DNA of 64,000 nt, taken from the NCBI RefSeq assembly GCF_002999335.1, contig NW_020312052.1:62001-126000 (forward strand), given 5' to 3'. The first letter of the stretch is position 1; each line of letters opens with the position of its first letter. A model generated the notes under the pieces. The model was given only the letters and a program-made list of their open reading frames with translations. It made no database searches and was not told the DNA's origin. Of the stretch, positions 22,471-33,166 are shown piece by piece. Origin of the DNA: Cyclospora cayetanensis (taxonomy: Eukaryota > Apicomplexa > Conoidasida > Eucoccidiorida > Eimeriidae). The position numbers and the translations under genes were made by a program.

Positions 22471-23699
22471 TGAAAATGGGCATTTCAACCAAGGCGAGGG
22501 CATGGAAGTGCAATATCCCTGGTCTTTTGTTAGCGCAGTCCCCAGAAGTTAGGTGTGTAGGCGAGCGGCAAATTGCAAGGCATAGGAAGGATACGGCAGC
22601 TAGATGCCACTTCAAACTAAAAGCGGACCCCATTAATATGGTCGGTGAATTCTATGTTGGACTCATGGAACTTGACGTAAACCGAGGTACGCTAGGGATG
22701 GCCCAATCGGGGGCGCGCATGAGGACAAAGCTGTCATTTGAAGGTTGATGTGCCACGATGCACTAGGAAGAAATATCTCCTGGTGTCCTCAACAACGATC
22801 TTTTTATCTGTGGTGAGTGGGGTAGGGTCGGTGCGTCAACAAGGTGAGGCAGAGTCTTCATGTGGGCGGCTCTGTAGTGCAACAGGAGAAGATGATTGTT
22901 AGCATCCAGTGCTGAAGTAGTACGCCTTCTGATGTCATTTACCTAGTGTACTTGTTTTCTGTTCCTCCTAGCAAAAACGCTTACACATTTTAGCGCGCCG
23001 ACACCAGCAGACCATGCCGTTGCCACGGTAGTGTAGATTTGGTTCCACACTCGTAGTCGGCAAGTGTGTGCCTGTTCCTCCCCGTCCTTCGTCTCCACTT
23101 CACCTATGTAGCTGGCGCACATATTTGCTTGTATCTGGAGAGTGGCGAAGGGGCTGAAGCTTTTTCACTGTCCTGCACGCTGTTGACTACGACCTACGGG
23201 TACAGAGCGTGGTGGTATTTGCATGGAAACGGAGGAGTATTGGGTTTAGCTGCAATGAAATAGAAATATTTTGGTTAGTTGTATGCTTCTAGAGATTAAT
23301 AATGAGTTGGAGAATTGGAACATTTTTACGGATATTTTTTTAACAGATTACTGTTTGCTCGATACATCAAAGCACATCGTTGGGTGCGTGTGTGTTCGTT
23401 GTGATATGCAACTAGCTCTACTTGATCAAGGGGCTAAGAAAATGTATCCGTATTCACTGTAGATGTCCCCATTCCTTCTGGTGGAAAAATCTGGAAGCCC
23501 CAGCAGGGTAAAGCGAAACTCATTCAAGGAGGCATTGAAACACTTTGTATTGAGTTTGCTTAAATGTTCATATCCCCTCAGGTCCCGAGACTCTGAAAGG
23601 CTTGAGCAGGATAAAGCGGTAATTCTTCTAAAAGCGCTTGTTTTAAAATCTACAAAGTTCGTATTGTTTCGGGAGTTAAGTGTCTCCCTCTGAATTCTT

Positions 23700-23910
23700 T
23701 AAGTGGATAGCACCACCACCACCAGGACAGGGGATGGGCGAGGAACAGTTGTACCGAAGCATGCGGTGCTAACAACCCTCCATCTAAGGTCTCCGTTGGG
23801 AGACACTTCATTCTCGAAGCAATTCGAACTTAGAAGATATTCAGTGTTTTTCAAGAAAAAAATTACCACTTTACCCTGCCAAAGGCTCTTAGAGCCTCGT
23901 ATCTGAAGGG
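23700..23910 (-). repeat. Inverted, diverged relative of the dispersed repeat flank
   Basis: Read on the plus strand, the block around ATGCGGTGCTAACAACC and GTCTCCGTTGGGAGACACTT (23760-23815) resembles the reverse complement of 20940-21060. The predicted peptides share HAVL and RSPxGDT. This makes at least three family members in the window, one of them inverted. Confidence 0.6.
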
Positions 23911-24953
23911 GTAGGAACTGCCAGTGTGCACGAAATTGTACCCTCTAAACGCTCCTTTACATCAAGGTGCACATCGTATTTAGCAGCACACACATTGAAT
24001 TGCACCGTTTTGTATAGAGCCAACAGCGCTCAGCTCTAATTAAAAATTACAAACAAAGAAACCAATTGTTCCTTTGTTATCTAGTTATTGGGTAAATATA
24101 ATTGGTATACTGGAAAGGTGTTTCGGAATGCATTGCCTGCAAAAGTGAAGGTATACACCACAAATTTGCAATGTATGAAGTGAGCCATGCTCTACAGCAA
24201 ACGGATTAAGTAGGCCGATAAACGAAGCAGTATCGTATTGGTACAATCGGAGCTGACTATTATTCGGCGAGTAAAATTTGCGTATGTGTAATTCCAGCTG
24301 CAACACATACCCTTGTCGCTGTTCGTAATTTCACTTCTCCTTTCAGGGTGCGTACTCAATGCCCAGCACTGTCCATTTGAATTAATTCAGGATCAACAGC
24401 TATTGGGTAATCAATGCTGTACAGAACTGGTAAGCTTGGCCCTCCCGTCAGTCGCCCCCCTGTGTCTGCATGCATGCAGCGTCCACGCTTCAGCCCCATC
24501 CCTAGAAGCCTTTGATTCTTGCATGAAAAGCTTTTTTCAAAGGTTTAAGGTGTAAGTCTGAGAGTTTACGCTCCAGGCGTCAGGGCTTGGTCGATATCCT
24601 TTTGGTTCTCAATCCCTCAAGCCTGTGTAGTGTTGCCCAGTTCCCTCCTATGGTCCTTGCGCCCACCAGCGTCAGCCTCCTGACCTGTCCGTCCATAAAT
24701 TTGTGCAGAGTATCCTCCTCTTCTTCTTTGATGCGTCCTCTGTCTGTGGTGAGGCCCCCAAGAAAGCTCTCCTCCAACACGTTTCGCAGGGGGAGTCTGC
24801 TGGCTGCTCCGTCGGTGCCGCGAAGGGGAAATTCCGTGTTTGACGGCCGCGGGTGTCTAGGGCTTGCACCCGCTGCGCAACGTACTCCTCCGCTCCCTTC
24901 TAACACCCCCTGTAAGCGTCAGCAGCGAGAGCAGCAGCAACCCCAGCGGCACT

Positions 24954-27900
24954 ATGTCTGCTCTACGGGGGGAAGCCCCCGCATCTCCAGGCACAAAGCC
25001 CGCAAACGGCTGGGGAGAGCTGTTTGCCAGAGTCAGCACTCTGGAAGAGGGCCCCCCTGCCCTCCTTTCCCGAATTCATGCCGCCGCCTTCTCGGCGCGT
25101 TCCGCAATGTTCGGCTTCGGGGGCGTCCAGCACGAGCAGCTGGGAGCGGCGGCTGCAGCAGCGGCTGCAGCAGCGGCGGGAGCTAAGGCCTATGCGTTCG
25201 ACCACAGCGAAGCCTTATTGCCAGCACCAGCTCCGGCTGCCTCTTTCGGAGCCAGGGATGGGCTTGCTGCGTCTCTCGCAAGGTACACCCGCGAGTGCAG
25301 GCGCTTGCGTTCCCAGGGCCTCATGACTGATGGCGTGGCTTTGAGCGAAGCTCCTGGTGGTGGCGCTGCTGCGGGGGGGAAAGCTGGATCCTCTTTCTCC
25401 CAGCAGATTCAGCAGCAGGAGTGGCTTGTGGGTCTAGAAGGCAGCAACAGCGGAGTCGATGTAGCGGCGTTCAGGGGTCTCCGCCGTTTGTATCAAAATG
25501 TTGCTGCCGAGGCACGCAGCGCTGCGGAGGCCTCTCAGCAGCAGCTCTTCGCTGCAATCGACATGGAGAGGGATCTCAAGTGCTGGGCAACAACAAAGGC
25601 AGCGCTGATGCAGCAGCTTGCGCTGCCGTCCACTGCAGCCGACTCCCTCGCCTCGGGGGGGGGGGGATCGACGCTCCCGCGGCTTCCCAGCACGGCGACA
25701 AGGCCTCAAGGCTTCTCCTCCCCCCCGCAAACTTTGCAGCCGCATCCGCTCCTCACAGAGCCTGAGCAGCGAATATTGCATGCGCTGCCTGCTGCCCTTG
25801 GACAGCTGCAACGGCAGGAACGGGAGGGCTGGGAGCTGGGCTTAGCTGTGCAGCAGCTGCCTGCAGCAGCGGCTGCTGCAGCAGCGGCTGCTGCAGTAGA
25901 ACTAGAGCTCCCCTCCGCAGCGGCTGCACAGTCTGCATCTGTGCGTTCCTCCCTGCTCGACAGCTGGGGGGTGTGGCCCCCGGAGCAGCAGCAGCACTGC
26001 AGCGAATGGCTGCGTCTGCTGCTGGGCATGTGGCGTTGTGTAGAGGCGTGGAGGAAGGGGCTCGCGCAGCAGAAAAGGGGATCTCTGACGCGCTCGTTGG
26101 TGTGCAACGCTGTTGCTGCGCTCGAAGAAGACCGCCGCCTGGCGTCTTGTGCTCCTGACAGCCTGTTGAGTGCAGCGAAAGCAGCGGCAGCGCAGGGGGC
26201 TGGCGAGCAGCTCTGCTGCAGCACGAACCTCGCAGTGCCGTGGCTGCAACTTGCAGCCGCGGAGGAGGCTGCAGGAGAGATTCCAGAGAGTCTTAGGGGG
26301 AATCTCTGGTGGCCTGCAGTCTACCTGGCATTCCGAAGTGGCGATATTCTGGTAAGCATTCTGCCGAGTCTGCCTGCCCCTTATGAAGAGTGGACGGCTG
26401 CAGTGTATTTGGAGGACCCCTGTGTATGCATTTCTTAACACTGCGCCGGCGTGCGTTGCGGATTCGTGCGTGTGCAGTGTCTTCTCAGTCTTGGGGCAGG
26501 GGCCTTCCTGCCTCCAGGCTACTGCAGCTTTGCTGCTGCTGCCTCCGCTGCCATTGCTGCCGCAGCAGCTGACCCTTCGGCTGCAGCGCAGCAACAGCAG
26601 CAACCGCACCACAAGGAGGAATCTGCGTGGATCCGCGATTTCGGAGAGTATCCGCCAATGCTGCCGTTTGTGTGTCGCCAGTTGGTGGTCCTGTTGCAGC
26701 AGACCTCCTTGCAAGCCGTGCAGCGCAACTGCGAGGATAAGGAAGGCCAAAGAGCGGCAGACGGTGAGGAGGCTTTTTTTCTTTGCAGCCCGTGTGTGCT
26801 CCGCCTCCTTCAGCGCAGCGGCGCAAGTCGCAGCGAAAAGCCTGCTTCCGTCGACAGCCACGGCAGCACCAGGGGGAGGGAGCTATTGTTGTTGGGTGCT
26901 TCGATGAAAAAAGTTCCCTTGTCTGACAGGCCCTGCGTACCTGTTCGGCATGGTGTCTGCAGCACTTCGCGCGCTTGTTGCGGCTCTCCCGGATGCCGCT
27001 GCTCTATCCCCTGCAGCTACGACAGCGAGGGGCTGGAGCGACTGTTGCGTTCTGCATCCCCCGCAGCAGCAGCTTCAAGGCGAAGGGGGGGTGCAGCAAG
27101 ACAATGCTCAGCGGACGGATCCGCATTTGCTGCTGATGCTGTCGCTCCTGCGTCCAGACATCTGGCCTCCCCTGAAACTCTCCGAGACACTGCAGGTCGG
27201 AGACGCCGCCTCGCGTTCCTCCTGGAGCTTCTCCTTTCTTGCTGCCCCTGCGAAGAAAGCCTCGCGCTATCATCTCCCGTGATGTACCTTTCTTTCCTCT
27301 GCTCGCTGCAGCGGCCTCGATCGAAACGTCTGCGGCAGTGTCTCTCTCGTCGTTGTCTTCTGCCCGCTGTGTTGCAGCAAGTCACTCAAGAGGACTTCCT
27401 ACACTACAGGCTTCTGCTGCTCCTGGTGCAGGAGAAGCAACAGAGCTCCCAGTCGGAGGCGCACCTGTTGCGTGGCCTCCGCGCGTTAGTCAGCAAAGTC
27501 AAGTTGCAGGGGCCCCTCTTTTTCGATCCGCAGCAGCAGCAGCTGCTGCTGCAAACCGGCGCAGTCTCGGCAGCAGCCGATGGAGGCATGCAGCAGCAGC
27601 AGGAGGGGGCCTGGGCAGATCCTCAGCGCCGTATTTCAGCTTCTCTCCACGTCAATTTCACTTACACCTGGATGCTAACGCTCTGCGGAGGGGTGATAGA
27701 CGCTCTCCTGTGGCTCCTTCGGACGTATCCCTTCCTCCGGGTGCGTGAGGCCTTCCCAACGCCTTTTTGTTGGGCGAACTTCCCTGCTGCGTGCAACAGC
27801 TGCTGCATGCGAGTTGCAGAGGCACAGCAGCAGTCGCCTGCGCTTCCGCGTAGCCTCCGGATGGACGGAAGAAAGGAAGGAAGCGGTCGGCGAAGAGGCC

Positions 27901-30442
27901 AATGTCTCGCTGCTATGTGCGTGCGTGTGTTCGTCGTGTGTGGGCTGCCGCAGCGCGTAGCCATGGTGCTGTTGCTGCTGTGCAATAAATTTGGGTGCTT
28001 CGAGTCTGCTGCTCTGCTGCACCTGTCCTCCGACGCGCTGCATGAGGCGGCAGAAGCCGCTTGCGGAGCAGCTGCACTCCACCGAGGCGGCTTTGTTGCC
28101 GAGTCTCTTGGTCAGGGGGCAGCAACGGGGGGCAGCCTCTGGGGGGACGAAGTCTGGGCTTTAGAGAGGCAGGAACGCGGATCTCCCTCCGAAGGAAGCG
28201 TCGCTGAGTTTCTGGCGCAGGATCTGGCGGCTAGCATCAACAGCACCTTCGGCTGTACAGACAGCTCCTCTGCACACGTAGCGGGCCGCCTTGTATTCGC
28301 GGCAGAACCCCCTGCCGGATTTGCGAGTGGCGAGCTTGACGGCGTGCGATCCCGGCTGAAGGCTGTGCTGCTCTCTGCTATGGACGAGGGTTTGAAGGGC
28401 ACTGATCCGTTGGCGAAGCTCGTAACTCTCAGTGTAAGTCTCCCAGTTCCCCTCCCCCGACACACTGCGGCTTCTAGCTGCGCGTGCTGTAGCCTGTTGC
28501 TTGCCTCCTCCGTCGGCATGCTGATGCTGTGCTGACACTTTGCTGCAGTCCATTGTCCGTTGAAACCAAAAGCCGACAAATGTCTCGCGTTGAAGCGCAA
28601 CTACACATGTACATGCACGTGTACATATGCATATGCATGCATCTGTCGAGGACTGCTGCTGCTGCCGCCCTTGTTCGATGGCTATCGCTGCAGCAACTGC
28701 CTTTGTTCTGGTCCGTTCCGTTGCTGCCCGCCGTCCTGAGGGACGCCTTTGGAGCCATTACCAAGCCAGGAGTCTTACTGGAAGACTCAGATGCGACTGA
28801 AGGAGACTTACCTCCCGGGTTGCTCGAAGCGCTCTTGCTGCATCACCAACCGCAGCAACAGTCGCCCCCTCAGCAGCAGAGGTTCTCAGCCGATTTTTCC
28901 CGAAGCAAGAGCAGCAGTCGCCGAGAAGTGCTCGAATATCGACTCGAGGACGAGCTCTGGGGTTCTTACTTCGTTCTGCTCGACGCCGACAACAACTGCA
29001 AGAGCAAGAGATGCTCGGCATCTCCGTGGACGGCCTTCGAATGCGAGTCCGTCGTGCAGAGCAGCAGCAGCAGCAGCCACAGCTGTGGCAGCACTGAGGA
29101 ACTACAACAGCGGCGTCATTTGCTTGAGGAGCGTCCCTTCTTGTTCCTTCTGTATTGCGCCTTGAGACAGGAGGCTCGACGAAGAGGAGATATTCGCAGC
29201 GCAGTCGCCGCCTCATGGCTTGTGACAGACGAGCGCTCCACAGCGGGTAGGGACAGTCGACGCTGCTCTTGTCACCTCTTTAAAATGCTTGCTGCGAACT
29301 CATTAAGCAGTCATACTTTTCAGGCCTTGTGTGCATGGCATACACACAAGGGCTGTATAGGCACTCGAAGGGTTGGTTTGCTCCTTCTGCTGTAATGTGC
29401 GCCGCTCAGAGGGCCTGGTGGACGCGCTGTCCTCTCGGCTTTTCAGCGACTTCGCAGTGGAACCGAATCATCAGCGTCTAGAGCTACGAGCGTTCTTCCT
29501 GAGGGCCTTTAATGTCTTGAAGGTGTGCTGCTACCCTCCTTCCTTCCCTCTCCCCTGTGCACCGCAGCCGCAGTGTGCATCCCAGTGCATAGGCGGGAGA
29601 GAGGGATTCGAGAAATATGGCCTTCCGAGGGCTGTAGATACTGTGAGATTCGAGTTTAGGGTTGGAATGAGTATGTGCGCAGAGGAGCAGCGCAAGAGTT
29701 CCTCGGCGGTTGGATGTGCTCGCTGCCCGCGGATTGTTTCTCTCTCTTTTGAGTTCTGAGCGATTCTTTGAAGCCATGCATACTTTTAACAGCATGCAAC
29801 TACAGCTGCGGTGCGTTTCCCTGCTCCCTTCGTGCTGGATCACGCTCATCTGTGCTCCCCCTGTCTCAAAGCATGTCTGTCTAGGAGGATTTTAGTTCTG
29901 CGTTTGTATACCGTTTCGCCTGAGATCCAGTGTCTTGCCTTGGTGGCACTCCGGGATTGTTCAGACTGCTACCAGACAGCCGAGAGGAGATCGCTGCTTA
30001 TTTCGCTGCCTCTCACGACACGCAGCTGGTTGCTGGTATATTGGACGCCCTGGTGTTCCTCTTGCAGCAGCTTCTGGCACAAGGGTATCTGGTAAGGCCC
30101 TTCCTGTTTTTGAGGCACGCCTCTGCTCACTAACAGGTGGAGCTGATAGCTTAGCTTGGGGTTTGCAGAATGAGCAGCACGCAGACCGCCTGCTGCCTGT
30201 TGTGTTTCTTCCGTTCTGCGTTGGGTAACTCGAGGTGTCACCCTTCTCCCTGTATTGCGATTTCCATCCCGAACTGGGCCTTATGCGTGTGGGTGCATGC
30301 GCAGCTGGAAAATCTTTTGCCCCTCGAACGTCTTCTCACCTTCCAGTTAGTGGCGACGGAGCGCCTCAGCACCCATGATAGTCCGCGCATAGAGGCCACT
30401 CGGAGCATTTTAACACAACTGTCAACGCGTTATTGTGCATAG
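24954..30442 (+). CDS. NUP93: Nup93/Nic96-family nucleoporin
   Basis: Start ATG at 24954 (MSALRGEAP). Well-supported exons: 24954-26351, 26478-27740, 27954-28433, 28694-29246, 29410-29522 and 29683-29810. Further exons lie at about 29931-30091 and up to the stop at 30442; the last junctions are not phase-resolved. Diagnostic segments in the right order are: WGELFARVSTLE near the N-terminus; WWPAVYLAFRSGDIL, the counterpart of the vertebrate Nup93 WAxIYYCxRCGDLL motif; TQEDFLHYRLLLLL; FTYTWMLTLCGGVIDALLWL; then RVAMVLLLLCNKFG directly across the 27741-27953 intron; and near the end LENLLPLERLLTFQL. Nup93/Nic96 is an alpha-solenoid scaffold protein of the inner ring of the nuclear pore. The protein is inflated by polyAla, polyGln and Cys/Arg-rich inserts, especially at 26.8-27.6 kb, where a missed intron is possible. 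Confidence 0.7.
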
Positions 30443-31992
30443 TAGCTCAACCAGGCACGAAGATTCGAAAGCCTTGTTGCTAGAGCCCGCACGAGTTACA
30501 GCGCGCAGCGGTGAAAACCAGAGAGCTTGAGGGCAGCTCCCGCAGCGCACTGCCTTACCGAAGCAGCTGACGCATGCGGGAAGGACTGCAGCTGCAGGGG
30601 AAATGTTTTTGACATTAAAACGTACCAAATCCTGCGGTTTTCTTTTTTCCAGGTGCCTTACTAGTGCTCACATCGAACCTGTAGTTATAGACGTCGCCGT
30701 TTTAGAGGGTAATTTAGAAACGTGCGGATCAGCGGTAATGCAGGGATAAGGCGCCATTCCTGTGGGTCCCTTAGCAACCCAGGGTTGAGTTGTAATACGT
30801 AATCTGTGGAGGCCTCTTCTGAACCACCGCGAACTCAATCATCCCGTCTCCCCTCCCCTCCTCTGCTCCACTTCATCGAAACATAAGGCGGGGCATTGCT
30901 TCGGTACGGCAATGTTAAGCTTTGAAGATAAAGGGGCGAAGGAACAGATTAATTGCAACAAGCGGCCCCCATAGATCCATTTGGACTATACTTAGGTAAA
31001 CACTCGGTCTGCTTACTATGTACGAAGACGCGCTCTCCGGGGATAAGGAGTGGATAGCTGCCACCGGCATTAAGAGAGAAGGAAAATAGTTAAATTTGCA
31101 TAAGTCTATGTATCTCTGTTGTCCATGGAGAGCCTATTGGACTGCAACTCTAAGATCATGGAATGTCGAGTACTTGAGTACACGAATCCGGAGGCGGGGG
31201 CCTCCAGGGGTCACTCCTCCATAGACGAATGAAGTGTATTCTAGTACTATCAACTGAAATATCAAAACACATAGCGAATAAACTGGATTATGGAATAGGT
31301 TCAGCCGGTTATTGTGAAAGTAGAGGGGAAAAATTCGAGTTGCTGCTTAACCTGTTGTCCTTTAGTGGTGCCTGCTGTAGAAGGCGGCGCACGCGGTGCG
31401 CTGAGCTGCCGGCCTTCTGTTCATATATTCAGTATACCGAGAACGGAATCGCCTCTCATACAAATTTTTAAACCTCTAGTGTAGTGCATGAGTCTTGCGG
31501 AATTTTCAGTCTCTTCCGACAAACGGCGGAAGGGCAGGAGCACGAGCAAAAGAGCCGCAACAAAGCAAGGAAATTTGAATCCCATCCATAGAGCCATCCA
31601 ACAAGCCAAATGCCTAGCCATTTTATGACTATAGATACTGCCAAGGCAGGTTAATATCCCTATGTGCTCATTGTCGTCGGTGCACGAGCAGCACTGCTGT
31701 CAAGCACAACATGCCAGTTCTCGCCACTAGGCATTAGTGTCCCTGCTCCTCCAAGCCACACCCTCATGACTTCAATACTTCCCGTAGGAGCCTGTGTCTG
31801 CTGGTTACCAGAGCAGCGTGCTCCTTGGATACAAAACATTAATCCCCCGAAGAGTCCTGGCTGCACGATCCCTTTTCACCGGGGTAGGAAAGATAGCATC
31901 TCGATAAAATCTCTGCCAAGAGCTTCTACCAAAGGCCTTCGCTAAGGACCTGTATATCAAGGCGCGTTTTCCCGGCTTTTCTTCTTTTGAAG
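30443..31992. other. Intergenic region without a recognisable gene
   Basis: AT-richer, stop-rich sequence with only short open frames lacking domains. The right end probably contains the promoter and 5' UTR of the CH-like gene. Confidence 0.55.
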
Positions 31993-33166
31993 ATGGGGGG
32001 AGGATTTGATGGCGTTCCCCGGGAGGTTCTGAAGTGGCTGCGTGACCGTAATGTTCAGCTCACGCGGCCAAGCATAAAGTGGGACATGGCTAGCGGCATC
32101 CTTGCTGCTCAGATCCTTGAAACATCTTTTCCCCGTGTGGGTCTCATGCCCTGCTGCTAAAGCGTTGCCTCATCTGGTCACTGCAATAAACTGAGCTTTT
32201 GATAGCTTTATCAATATTCCCTGCCACATTTAGCCACTCCTTCCGTTCCTTCTCAAACCATTCATGCTTCTTTGATATAGGACGATACATCAGGATGTTA
32301 AACCGAAGCTCATTCGTTCTTTGGCCATTCCCTAAACCACGAGCCACAGGCATGATAAATGCACTCTGGAACGTAACTTTACTATGTAATGTGATACTTT
32401 CAGTATGTCTCCAGTATGAATTGCGTTTGGCGTTTGAAAGTGTCTACCCGCTGCAGGAAATCCAAGCAATGATGCTGGATCAGGGCATCAGCCTAGAGGC
32501 GCGGCGGCACAACTGGGACCACTTGTTGCACTTATGTAGGAGACTAAGCATCGAAATTTCCCCTCCAAAGGTTGAGGAGTGCGTCTATCAGCGTCATGGT
32601 AAGCCCGCCCACGCGCTCCGTTCTCTGAACTCTCTGCATGCATTGGCCAGCGCCGCTCTTTCTTTTTCTGTACCCTCCTTAGAATAATGTCCTCTTGATG
32701 CCTAATCTATCCATGTACACAAGACTGGACGCGTGTTCCAAAATACTAGACAGTTCTTACAGGCTGTGTGGTAGTGGGAGCTTTCACTGCGAAAGTTAAT
32801 AAGCCTCTACCCAGTCCACCGAACCCCGTCCGACTCATCAGGCCGAAAATGGCAGCTGAGCTTAAACCTCTCTTGCTGCACAGTCTGAGAAAACGGCAGT
32901 CAGCCAATGTACTTGCCTCCCTCAATGCTACCTTATTTTTCTGAACCGAGGCATAACTTAAAGTAGTGTTATGGTGAATCAGGTGACCAGGCACCTATTT
33001 TTCCCTTGCCGGTGATTTGATGTTGTTTGTAGAAGCCTGCGTAGAGGTTCTCAACGAGTTGTATAATGCCTTGACCGCGCGTTCTGCTGAGGCTCTAAAA
33101 GCGCCAAACCCTAAACCCTCAGAACCATCCTACGCAGCACCAACGGCGTCACAACTTCTGAAGTAA
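31993..33166 (+). CDS. Calponin-homology-like (SPATA4/SPEF1 type) domain protein
   Basis: Three exons. Exon 1 is 31993 to 32134 or 32136. Exon 2 begins at 32404 (phase 1) or 32415 (phase 0) and ends at 32598. Exon 3 is 33033-33166. The N-terminus VPREVLKWLRDRNVQLTRPS and DMASGILAAQIL matches the first helices of the CH_2 domain (VLxWLxxLDL, then DFxNGxLxAEI). Exon 2 continues with ARRHNWDHLLHLCRRLSIEI, equivalent to the LDNWxQLxKFxxKK segment. Exon 3 adds EACVEVLNELYNALT, the final helix. CH_2 proteins of the SPEF1/SPATA4 type bind microtubules and act in flagella and related arrays, so a role in the microgamete axoneme or coccidian microtubules is plausible but inferred. The C-terminal tail is short and Pro-rich and includes residues encoded by AAACCCT units. 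A donor-like GTAAGG overlaps the stop, so further exons are possible; an exon-like piece lies at 33983-34108. Confidence 0.68.
33099..33121. repeat. Telomere-like AAACCCT units inside coding exon
   Basis: Two consecutive AAACCCT units lie in exon 3 of the CH-like gene, encoding part of its Pro/Lys-rich tail. Interspersed telomere-like repeats are reported in Eimeria genomes. Confidence 0.8.

Larger units (their letters stand above)
18747..24953. other. Gene-poor, AT-richer region with dispersed repeat copies
   Basis: No exon with a recognisable domain. Open frames are short and stop-rich; the longest, 20290-20772 (+), has no domain and no supporting splice pattern. The region includes one copy of the dispersed repeat (about 20.8-22.5 kb) and an inverted relative near 23.7 kb. 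The last 400 bases probably contain the 5' leader of the nucleoporin gene. Confidence 0.6.

Noticed and set aside
26764..26788. Possible 25-base intron in the Nup93 gene (GTGAGG to TTTGCAG)
   Set aside because: Too short for a spliceosomal intron; the frame is open through it.
25902..26861. 319-codon minus-strand open frame
   Set aside because: Antisense of Nup93 coding exons in CAG-rich sequence; no domain, Cys/Arg/Ser-biased composition typical of shadow frames.
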